A DNA stretch of 64,000 nt from Bacteroidota bacterium (lineage in GTDB: Bacteria; Bacteroidota; Bacteroidia; Flavobacteriales; Flavobacteriaceae), in contig JAEYTL010000037.1 of NCBI GenBank assembly GCA_023434025.1, positions 1 to 64,000 on the forward strand, in the 5' to 3' direction. Under the pieces are notes generated by a model, which saw nothing but the letters and a program-made list of their open reading frames with translations, did not search any database and was not told the DNA's origin. This document shows, piece after piece, positions 17,086 to 24,586 of this stretch; position 1 is the first letter of the stretch, and each line of letters begins with the position of its first letter. Both the position numbers and the translations under genes were made by a program.

Positions 17086-18127
17086 TATGGATGCTTTTTA
17101 TGCTTCTGTGGAGCAGAAAGATTTTCCGGAATTAAAGGGAAAACCGTTAGCTGTAGGAGGCAGTGAGGTACGTGGAGTAATTTCGGCAGCCAGTTATGAA
17201 GCCCGGAAGTTTGGTGTTCGAAGTGCAATGAGTGGTGTACAGGCTAAAAAACTGTGTCCGGAACTGGTTTTTGTTCGCCCCCGGTTTGAACGGTATACTG
17301 AAATTTCCAAAACCATCCGAAAGATTTTTTATGAATATACTGATCTGGTAGAACCGCTTTCGCTGGATGAGGCGTACCTGGACGTTACACAAAACAAAAA
17401 AGGTAATCCGAGTGCGTCGTTACTTGCCCGGGAAATCCGTAACCGTATTTTCGAAGAAACCGGACTCACGGCATCGGCCGGGATTTCCATTAATAAATTT
17501 GTCGCTAAAATTGCGTCGGATTATCACAAACCCAATGGACAAAAAACAGTTAATCCGGATGAGATTGAATCATTTCTGGAAGCATTGGATATCCGGAAGT
17601 TTTACGGAATCGGAAAAGTAACCGCCGAACGGATGTACCAATTGGGCATTTATACCGGAAAGGATTTAAAAGGCAGAAGTCTTGACTTTTTAGAGCAGCA
17701 TTTCGGCAAGAGTGGCACGCATTACTATTATATAGTTCGGGGTATTCACAACAGCCCGGTTAAACCCAACCGTATTTCTAAATCGGTGGGAGCCGAACGC
17801 ACATTTCATGCAAACTTGTCTTCTGAAGTTTTTATGGAAGAGCGTTTGGAAAGTATAGCCAAAGAACTCGAAAGGCGTTTGCAAAAACACAAAATTGCCG
17901 GAAAAACGATTACGTTAAAAATAAAATACTCTGATTTTTCACAACAGACCCGAAGTAAGACTCTGCCTTACTATATTTCGGATAAATCACTGCTTTTGGA
18001 AACGGCCAAAGAATTATTGTACCAGGAAAAATTAAAAGATTCGGTTCGTTTGTTGGGCATTTCTTTAAATAATCTGAATACGGAGGTTAAAAAAACGGTG
18101 GTAGTGCAGTTGAAGTTTGAGTTTTAG
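17045..18127 (+). CDS. dinB: DNA polymerase IV (Y-family)
   Basis: This error-prone translesion polymerase has 360 aa. Motifs visible are IIHIDMDAFYASVEQ with the first metal Asp pair, the steric-gate neighbourhood, PLSLDEAYLDVT with the catalytic Asp-Glu, and GISINKFVAKIASD. The thumb helix-hairpin region GIGKVTAERMYQLGI and the little-finger domain follow. The start at 17045 is needed to keep strand 1, so the overlap with the upstream gene is real. I see no beta-clamp motif at the C-terminus that I can name with confidence. Confidence 0.95.
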   Translation: MKEEIKFRKIIHIDMDAFYASVEQKDFPELKGKPLAVGGSEVRGVISAASYEARKFGVRSAMSGVQAKKLCPELVFVRPRFERYTEISKTIRKIFYEYTDLVEPLSLDEAYLDVTQNKKGNPSASLLAREIRNRIFEETGLTASAGISINKFVAKIASDYHKPNGQKTVNPDEIESFLEALDIRKFYGIGKVTAERMYQLGIYTGKDLKGRSLDFLEQHFGKSGTHYYYIVRGIHNSPVKPNRISKSVGAERTFHANLSSEVFMEERLESIAKELERRLQKHKIAGKTITLKIKYSDFSQQTRSKTLPYYISDKSLLLETAKELLYQEKLKDSVRLLGISLNNLNTEVKKTVVVQLKFEF

Positions 18128-18314
18128 AATTGATAGAATAAAATAGTTACAATCCATTTCTCTTTTTATCTGTAAAAGATTAATCCACATTCAATTAATA
18201 AATTTTAAAAGTCAAGTTATTTATTACATACGACGGATTGTATATTTTTATATTACTTTCGGTTAATCAAAAAAAATACTATTTTAGTAGCACTATTTTA
18301 AAAAACACTTTCTT

Positions 18315-19082
18315 TTGAAAACAACACAACTCCGATTCTTTTTGTTCCTATTGCTTTCAATGTCTTTTTTTTCATTTGATAACCCCTCCTTCAAAAAGAA
18401 AATTACAGATACCGAGTTTCGGTATGAGTTCTATACTGTTTTAAAGAGACCTAAAATAAAAGCTGATCGGGAATATTACTGGTTTAAAGCGGGGGCTATA
18501 CACAACACAGAGTTTGGTTCATCAGGAGAAGTGCTCGATGGAGAATTTGAAAAATTTTACTTGTCTAATCAATTAGCCGAAAAAGGTAAGTTTAAAAAAG
18601 GACTTAAAGCCGGACTTTGGAAAACTTGGCACATCAATGGCACAATGGCTTCAAAAGTTTTTTACAATAATGGTCAGAAAAGCGGAACCTATTATGGTTA
18701 TAATCCACAAGGCATTCTGGTTGAAAAAGGAAAATTTAAAAATAATAAAAAGCACGGTCGATGGATAAACTACATCAGTCAGGATACTTTGGTGTTTAAA
18801 AAGGATAAAATTGTGATTAAGAAACCTAAAGCGGAAAAAGTGTATTTAGGAAGACCGCCTAAAACAAAAGAGCAAAGATTAGAAGAGAGAAAGATTAGGG
18901 ACGCTAAAAGAGATCAAAAAAAAGCAACCTCTGAACTTAAAGAAAAAACGAATACGGGTAAAAAAGAAAATAAGGAAAAGCAGATAAAAAGTAATCAAGA
19001 AGGTAAACAAAAGCCTGAAAAAGAGACTTTTTTTAAACGTCTTTTTTCCAAAAAACAAAAGCAAGGTGGTAAAAGCTCATAG
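18315..19082 (+). CDS. exported MORN-like repeat protein heading the filament operon
   Basis: This 255-aa protein probably starts at a TTG. That start gives a proper signal peptide (FFLFLLLSMSFFSFD, residues 8-22); the first ATG at 18360 would destroy it. Residues 75-155 hold three or four MORN/YwqK-type repeats (GEFEKFYLSNQLAEKGKF, GLWKTWHINGTM, GTYYGYNPQGILVEKGKF). The last 70 residues are an extremely Lys/Glu-rich, probably coiled or disordered tail ending in FFKRLFSKKQ. It overlaps the next pseudopilin gene by 17 bases, so it is part of the operon. No T2SS counterpart is known to me; its role is unknown. Confidence 0.75.
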   Translation: MKTTQLRFFLFLLLSMSFFSFDNPSFKKKITDTEFRYEFYTVLKRPKIKADREYYWFKAGAIHNTEFGSSGEVLDGEFEKFYLSNQLAEKGKFKKGLKAGLWKTWHINGTMASKVFYNNGQKSGTYYGYNPQGILVEKGKFKNNKKHGRWINYISQDTLVFKKDKIVIKKPKAEKVYLGRPPKTKEQRLEERKIRDAKRDQKKATSELKEKTNTGKKENKEKQIKSNQEGKQKPEKETFFKRLFSKKQKQGGKSS

Positions 19083-20283
19083 CCTTTTATATGCTGTTTA
19101 TATTTGTTTGATTGTTTCCATCATCTGTGGAGCAATTCTTTATTTTGCCAGTTTATATAATCAGTTGAATTTGTTTTATAACACTCGTGAAAACCTTTAC
19201 ATCCAAAATCAATCCTATGTAAATTTTGCGTTGGAGAATCTGGATGAAAACAATACTTTTTATCAGGACGAGGTAACTGGTATTCAATCATTCTATGAAA
19301 ACAAATCCTATGGGATTTTGAATATTTTGCATGTTAAAACATTTACGAAATTTGATACAATAGCTTCTGTACATTTAACGGGTAGTTTTTCTAATGAAAA
19401 AACATGTCTTCTCATAGCCAATCAAGGGGAACCATTTTATTATTCAGGTAAGGTAAAATTGATTGGAGACAAAAAACTTTCAACCTTAAGAATACAAGAG
19501 AAATATATTAAAAACGAACAAAATTTGCTTACGGCTAACGGAACACTTGAATTGGCTCAACCTCATTTGCCTAAGTTTAATCCTGCCTTAAAAGACTTCT
19601 TTAAACAGGATGTTTCATATCGTTTTCAACTCAAGGACATTGAAAGAAAAGGAGACTCAATTTATTTCAATTCTTTTAAAAATGAAACAATCGGAATTCA
19701 ATTTTCAGGAACAGTTTTAGAAAACATAACAATAAAAGGTAATTTTATACTGTATGCCAAAGATTCTGTTTTTATAAAAAACACAGCTGTTTTGGAAGAT
19801 GTAATTATTAGGTCGCCCAAAATAATGGTGGAAGAAGATTTTAAAGGAAGTCTGCAGTTATTCGCTTCTGACAAAATTGAGGTAGGCAAAACAGCTCAAA
19901 TCTGTTATCCGTCAGTACTTTGTCTTTATGGTGATTCGTCAGAGAAAAGAGTTGTTAAGGTAAATGAAGGGGCCAGCATCTATGGTGCTGTTATACTTAT
20001 TGAAGAATACGATTCAAAGCAGGAAGAAAATATAATGATATTGAAAAAAGAAGCCGTTGTAATAGGAGAGATTTATTGCATGGGAAAGTTAATGATTGAG
20101 GGAAAACTTTACGGGACTGCTTATACAAATAAGGTTTTTTATGCTACTGAAACATCTCATTATGATAACTGTATGGTAAATAGTGAAATTGATATTAGCA
20201 AAAAACCGCATTTTTTTGTCTCTGTCCCGATTTTGGAACCTAAAAACAAACGAAACAATGGGGTTTTTAAAAAAGTTTTGTAA
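19066..20283 (+). CDS. large GspK-like pseudopilin with predicted beta-solenoid body
   Basis: A GTG start gives MVKA then HSLLYAVYICLIVSII. This is a very short prepilin leader ending in Ala4, followed by a hydrophobic helix with Tyr instead of Glu at +5. GspK pseudopilins are the ones that lack Glu5 and are larger than the rest, so this is the best candidate for the tip subunit (405 aa). The C-terminal half has short repetitive beta segments (NFILYAKDSVFIKNTAVLED, then VIIRSPKIMVEEDF) resembling a right-handed beta-helix or bactofilin-like body. It overlaps the genes on both sides. The GspK assignment is inference. Confidence 0.7.
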   Translation: MVKAHSLLYAVYICLIVSIICGAILYFASLYNQLNLFYNTRENLYIQNQSYVNFALENLDENNTFYQDEVTGIQSFYENKSYGILNILHVKTFTKFDTIASVHLTGSFSNEKTCLLIANQGEPFYYSGKVKLIGDKKLSTLRIQEKYIKNEQNLLTANGTLELAQPHLPKFNPALKDFFKQDVSYRFQLKDIERKGDSIYFNSFKNETIGIQFSGTVLENITIKGNFILYAKDSVFIKNTAVLEDVIIRSPKIMVEEDFKGSLQLFASDKIEVGKTAQICYPSVLCLYGDSSEKRVVKVNEGASIYGAVILIEEYDSKQEENIMILKKEAVVIGEIYCMGKLMIEGKLYGTAYTNKVFYATETSHYDNCMVNSEIDISKKPHFFVSVPILEPKNKRNNGVFKKVL

Positions 20284-20599
20284 TCTCCGGGCCAATTCTA
20301 TTTTGGAATCCGTAATTGCGTTGAGTATTATTTCTGTTTGTCTTTATATTGCTATTTTGGTTTATGCAAATGTATTCAGTCATAATACCTCTGCGACATT
20401 CTATTTTATTGGAAATAAAATGGATGAAATTTACTATATGTTACAGGTTCGGGAAGACTCTGTCAAAAGTCAACTTGATCCAGTCTTTGAGATAGAAGAA
20501 GAATGGCATAATTCCGGACTAAAAAAAATTACTGTCAGATCAAAAGATACAATTAGTATTTCCCATCGTGTTTATTTTATACAAGCAGAACATGAATAA
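20258..20599 (+). CDS. GspI-like minor pseudopilin
   Basis: The ATG at 20258 gives a 113-aa prepilin. The leader ends NLRA (Ala12), followed by NSILESVIALSIISVCL with Glu at +5, the classic class III signal and N-terminal assembly helix. The rest is a small globular domain. Longer upstream starts would place 25 extra residues before the leader and run inside the previous gene. By order (K, I, J, then F, G) and size it resembles GspI. It overlaps the next pseudopilin by 8 bases. Confidence 0.8.
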   Translation: MGFLKKFCNLRANSILESVIALSIISVCLYIAILVYANVFSHNTSATFYFIGNKMDEIYYMLQVREDSVKSQLDPVFEIEEEWHNSGLKKITVRSKDTISISHRVYFIQAEHE

Positions 20600-21080
20600 A
20601 AAAGGTTTCATTCCGGCATTTTCCATTACCGAAGTTTTAGTAAGCCTGGTTATATCTGCTATAATTGTTGGGATTACGTTTGTACTATTTACAATTGTTT
20701 CCGACAGAATGTATGACTTCAGGGATCAAAACCAATTTATCAGTGATTTAAACAGGTTGACCTATAGTGTGAATAAAGATATTTTTGAATGTGAAAAGAT
20801 TCTTATAGAAGGAAACGGCTTGGTATTATATACTTACTCAGGTGAAAAAACAGCTTATTACAGCTTCGAAGACCAATTAATCAGAAGAAAAGAAGATTTT
20901 GCAGACACATTCAAAATAGTTGCTACCCGATTAAAACTGGATACACTTTACAGTCCCGGAAAAAGAATAATTTACCAACGATTACAAGTAGATGTCAGTA
21001 ATTCCAGTCAGCTGTATGATCTTAAATTTTTTAGAAAAATTCACTCAAATTCATTGATGGAAAAAACAATTATACCATGA
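20592..21080 (+). CDS. GspJ-like minor pseudopilin
   Basis: Started at ATG 20592 (162 aa), the protein has a short basic leader, MNKKGFIPA, cleaved after Ala9, then FSITEVLVSLVISAIIVGI with Glu at +5. A type IV pilin-like helix (SDRMYDFRDQNQFISDLNRL) and a C-terminal beta domain follow, as in GspJ. The stop overlaps the GspF start in an ATGA arrangement. It would form part of the I-J-K tip complex. Confidence 0.8.
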   Translation: MNKKGFIPAFSITEVLVSLVISAIIVGITFVLFTIVSDRMYDFRDQNQFISDLNRLTYSVNKDIFECEKILIEGNGLVLYTYSGEKTAYYSFEDQLIRRKEDFADTFKIVATRLKLDTLYSPGKRIIYQRLQVDVSNSSQLYDLKFFRKIHSNSLMEKTIIP

Positions 21081-22198
21081 GTTTAGACTTAAGTAATTAT
21101 AAAAAAGAAGCTGTTCAATCACAGAAATCATTGTCAGATTTCAAATCGATTTCATTTTCAAAAAAATTTTCTGACAAAAAAAAGGAGATTTTCTATAGAG
21201 AATTAGCCATGTTATTGAGGTCTGGTGTAGATTTTAAAAAAGCTCTCGAAATTTTGATTCAGCAAGCACAATCCAAGTTAGAACTGGCTATTTTAAGTGA
21301 AATAAAAGAAAAGGTTATGCATGGCAAAAGTATTTATGAGGCAATGATGACTTCTGGACAGTTTTCTCCCTATGAATACTTTAGCGTTCAAATTGGAGAA
21401 GAAACCCGAAAACTAGAAGAGGTTTTGGATGAGTTGCAAACGTTTTTTTCAAGGAAGATTCAGATGCGAAGACAGATTATATCCGTTTTAACCTATCCCG
21501 CAATTGTAATGTTGGTAACGGTTTCAGTTTTATACTTTATGTTAAACAAGGTTGTTCCCATGTTCAGTTCCGTATTTAAACAATTTGGGAGTGAACTGCC
21601 AAAGAGTACTCAGATAATTATCAAATTATCCAACTATTCCGGAACACTTTTTTTAATTTTTTTTGTGGTTGTAGCAGGTAGTGCTTTTTTCCACGCCGTC
21701 ATGAAAAATAAAGATAATTACAGAGATTTTTTTTCAAAAGCAGTACTCAGGATTCCCTATTTCGGTATTTTGATAAAAAAAATATACCTATCAAGATTTT
21801 GCCAGTCCATGAAGTTATTAATTTCTTCCAAAACAACACTTTTAACGTCACTTTCATTGACTTCCAAAATGATTGGGTTTTATCCTATTGAGAAATCAAT
21901 TGAAACAATCAAATCGGATATTACAAAAGGAATTTCACTAAGTGAAAGCTTAAAAAGACACTCGGTGTATGAAAAAAAAATGGTATCGATGATTGAGGTG
22001 GCAGAACAAGTAAATGAGCTTGACAAAATGTTTGAAAGATTAACGGAACAATACAATGAAGAAATAAACCATCAAACCAAGATGATAGGAGTGATTTTAG
22101 AACCGTTAATCATTATTTTTATTGGAGTTATTGTCGGTATAATCATGATTTCGATGTATGCTCCGATGTTTGACTTGAGTAAGGTTATAAAAAATTAA
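21077..22198 (+). CDS. gspF: GspF/PilC-like inner-membrane platform protein
   Basis: This polytopic platform protein of type IV filament and type II secretion machines has 373 aa. It has two homologous T2SSF domains: FYRELAMLLRSGVDFKKALEIL at about residue 40, and a second one from LSRFCQSMKLLISSKTTLLTSL near residue 237. Three membrane helices are visible, at about 137-157, 190-208 and at the C-terminus (LIIIFIGVIVGIIMISMY). It couples to the assembly ATPase encoded downstream. It starts within the stop of the GspJ-like gene. Confidence 0.93.
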   Translation: MSLDLSNYKKEAVQSQKSLSDFKSISFSKKFSDKKKEIFYRELAMLLRSGVDFKKALEILIQQAQSKLELAILSEIKEKVMHGKSIYEAMMTSGQFSPYEYFSVQIGEETRKLEEVLDELQTFFSRKIQMRRQIISVLTYPAIVMLVTVSVLYFMLNKVVPMFSSVFKQFGSELPKSTQIIIKLSNYSGTLFLIFFVVVAGSAFFHAVMKNKDNYRDFFSKAVLRIPYFGILIKKIYLSRFCQSMKLLISSKTTLLTSLSLTSKMIGFYPIEKSIETIKSDITKGISLSESLKRHSVYEKKMVSMIEVAEQVNELDKMFERLTEQYNEEINHQTKMIGVILEPLIIIFIGVIVGIIMISMYAPMFDLSKVIKN

Positions 22199-22257
22199 GT
22201 AAGATAAATTGTTATTTCACAAAAAATTAGTTAATTAGTGTTTTTAAAAAAGAAAAA

Positions 22258-22692
22258 ATGAAAAGCAAGTTTAAAGATATAGGGAACAGATGTAAGCACT
22301 TCTATGTCAAAGCCTACTCAATGACTGAAATATTGATAGTGTTGTGTATTATAGGCATTATCTTATTAATGGTTTTGCCAAATCAGACATCCGTAATAAG
22401 CCAAGCAAAATCCATTGAAGCACAGGCTATGCTGAATCAGATATATGGCTTACAAAAAAGCCATTTTTACAGATTTTCAAAATACTCAGGAAGTATTGAA
22501 GAGTTGGGTTTTGAACAAGAATTAACCGTTGATGAAGGAGGTCAGGCTGTTTATAAAATTGAAATTGTTGAAGCATCAAATAATTCGTTTGTAGCCAGGG
22601 CTACAGCTGTATCTGATTTGGATGGTGACGGTGCATTTAATACATGGGAAATTAACGATAAAAAAGTTTTAACAGAAGTAATAAAAGAATAG
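22258..22692 (+). CDS. GspG/type IV pilin-like major pseudopilin
   Basis: The 144-aa prepilin has a 19-residue leader ending YVKA, cleaved before YSMTEILIVLCIIGIIL with Glu at +5 and Pro at +22, both conserved in pilins. The C-terminal part contains DLDGDGAFNTWEI, an acidic Asp-rich loop typical of calcium-binding pseudopilin or pilin loops. It is the likely main filament subunit. A 59-base gap before it, the largest inside the operon, may hold an internal promoter or strong translation signal (AAAAGAAAAA before the ATG). Confidence 0.88.
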   Translation: MKSKFKDIGNRCKHFYVKAYSMTEILIVLCIIGIILLMVLPNQTSVISQAKSIEAQAMLNQIYGLQKSHFYRFSKYSGSIEELGFEQELTVDEGGQAVYKIEIVEASNNSFVARATAVSDLDGDGAFNTWEINDKKVLTEVIKE

Positions 22693-22693
22693 T

Positions 22694-23176
22694 TTGATCC
22701 TGAATACTTTATTCATACTAATTTGTTTGGCAATAATTGTTTTTCAGGACTTGAAATATAGAAGAATTCATGTTTTTTTACCCTTATTACTTTTTGTAAT
22801 AGCGGTCTTTAAATACGATGAAAATTTCAGAGAATGGGATAACTTGTTTAAAAACATCCTTTTTTTTCTCATTACATTTTCTGTTTTAACGGTTTATCTA
22901 AGTATAAAGAACAAACGGTTTATCAATCCTTTTGAAGGTTATTTTGGGTTGGGCGATTTTTTATTTTTTTTAGCAATATCTCCACTCTTTCACCTCTATA
23001 ATTTTATATTATATTTTATATTATCATTACTATTCAGCCTCATAATTCAGCTTTTGGTTCTAAGGTTTATGAAAAACAAGACCATACCTTTGGCCGGTTT
23101 TGCTTCATTATTTTTAATATTGGTTATTTGTAAAGATTTATTTTTTAATTTTAAAAAAATGACACTCATAGTTTAA
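22694..23176 (+). CDS. short prepilin peptidase (A24 aspartic protease)
   Basis: This 160-aa polytopic membrane protease starts at TTG, one base after the pilin stop. The two catalytic aspartates are visible: FQDLKYRRI (Asp19, in the usual QDxKxRxI context) and GLGDFLFF (Asp88, GxGD motif). The N-terminal cytoplasmic methylase domain of PilD/GspO is absent, so it resembles the short archaeal or TadV-like form. It should cleave the four prepilins of this operon. The family name is secure from the motifs; the substrates are inferred from linkage. Confidence 0.85.
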   Translation: MILNTLFILICLAIIVFQDLKYRRIHVFLPLLLFVIAVFKYDENFREWDNLFKNILFFLITFSVLTVYLSIKNKRFINPFEGYFGLGDFLFFLAISPLFHLYNFILYFILSLLFSLIIQLLVLRFMKNKTIPLAGFASLFLILVICKDLFFNFKKMTLIV

Positions 23177-23179
23177 AAG

Positions 23180-24586
23180 ATGGATGATATAGTTGTCTTA
23201 CCGGAATATTTACATGTGATTTCAAATGATTTGGCTAATCATTACAAAATCATTCCCAAGAGCCTGAATGATGACGAAGTTCAATTTTATATTGATGCGT
23301 TTCTTCTCAGCGAGGAAGCCAAAGAAGAGCTGGAACTACTTTTGAATAAAAAAGTTGTTTTAAACCCGTTGGAGGGTCAAAAAGTTGAAAAAGCATTATC
23401 GGTATATTACAGGAAAGAAAGATTAAATAATACAACAAAATCGTTCAACATAGATAATACTGATTTTTTAGAGAACTTATTATTAGAAGCAAAATCACTA
23501 AAAAGCAGTGATATTCATTTTGAAATTTATGAGAATGATGCTCGGATCAGATTTAGAATAGATGGTCAATTAATTGAACGATACAAAGTTGAAAGGGATA
23601 ATTATTTAGAACTGGTCAATAAAGTTAAGATAAAATCAAAATTAAATATTACAGAAAAAAGACTGCCTCAAGACGGTAGGATAACCAATAATTCTTTCGA
23701 CATAAGGGTTTCTATTTTACCAACATTATTCGGAGAAAAAATTGTGATGCGTCTTTTGGGTCAGGATGCTTCTAACATCGATTTGAAGTCATTGGGTTTT
23801 CAGCCAGAAGAGTTAATGTCTTATTTAGAGGCAATAAAAAAGCCAAATGGTATCATTTTGATTAGTGGCCCAACCGGATCCGGAAAAACAACAACACTTT
23901 ATGCAACTCTCAGACTATTGAATGATTCTAAAAGAAATATCGTAACTGTTGAAGATCCGATTGAATATACGTTGAAAGGAATTAACCAAGTACAGTTAAA
24001 AGAAGATATCGGGCTTACTTTTGCATCAGCGTTAAAATCTTTTTTACGACAGGATCCGGATATTATAATGTTGGGAGAGATAAGAGATCCTGAAACGGCA
24101 CTGATGGCTATAAGAGCTTCCTTAACAGGGCATTTGGTTTTGTCTACTATTCACACGAATTCTGCTCCGGGAACTATTTCCCGGTTAATTGATATGGGTA
24201 TTCCTTCTTATTTGATTGCGGAAACCATGAACTTGTCTGTAGCACAAAGACTGGTCAGAAAATTATGCATACACTGTAAAATAGAGGTGGAATGCAATCA
24301 CAATGATTTTCCTTCCGGATTTAAGTTTCCTTTCCTGATAGACAGCTACTATAAACCGACAGGGTGCAATAATTGTTATCATACAGGTTATCAGGGACGA
24401 AGAGCAATTTATGAAGTGCTTGATATGGATTCGGAAATAGTAAAATCGATTAAAAATAACACCTTGAACGAATTATTTGCTCATAATGATAATTACAAAA
24501 CATTGTCTGATAAAGCATTTGCTATTTTAGCAGAAGGAGAGACTTCTTTGGAAGAAATTTATTCAATTTTAATAAATATGAACTAA
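23180..24586 (+). CDS. gspE: GspE/PilB-like assembly ATPase
   Basis: This cytoplasmic hexameric ATPase powers pseudopilus assembly. The 468-aa protein has a short N1E-like region, then the ATPase core: SGPTGSGKTTTLY (Walker A, about residues 229-241), the Asp box around VTVEDPIEY, MLGEIRDPETA (Walker B, about 297), and LSTIHTNSA (His box). A C-terminal tetracysteine zinc module (CIHC near 363 and CNNC near 396) marks it as an assembly ATPase of the GspE/PilB/ComGA branch rather than PilT. It is followed immediately by the secretin gene. Confidence 0.95.
   Translation: MDDIVVLPEYLHVISNDLANHYKIIPKSLNDDEVQFYIDAFLLSEEAKEELELLLNKKVVLNPLEGQKVEKALSVYYRKERLNNTTKSFNIDNTDFLENLLLEAKSLKSSDIHFEIYENDARIRFRIDGQLIERYKVERDNYLELVNKVKIKSKLNITEKRLPQDGRITNNSFDIRVSILPTLFGEKIVMRLLGQDASNIDLKSLGFQPEELMSYLEAIKKPNGIILISGPTGSGKTTTLYATLRLLNDSKRNIVTVEDPIEYTLKGINQVQLKEDIGLTFASALKSFLRQDPDIIMLGEIRDPETALMAIRASLTGHLVLSTIHTNSAPGTISRLIDMGIPSYLIAETMNLSVAQRLVRKLCIHCKIEVECNHNDFPSGFKFPFLIDSYYKPTGCNNCYHTGYQGRRAIYEVLDMDSEIVKSIKNNTLNELFAHNDNYKTLSDKAFAILAEGETSLEEIYSILINMN

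Noticed and set aside
18879..19064. Minus-strand Phe/Leu-rich 61-aa frame.
   Set aside because: It is the antisense of the Lys-rich tail of the MORN-like protein; AAA/AAG codons give TTT/CTT on the other strand.
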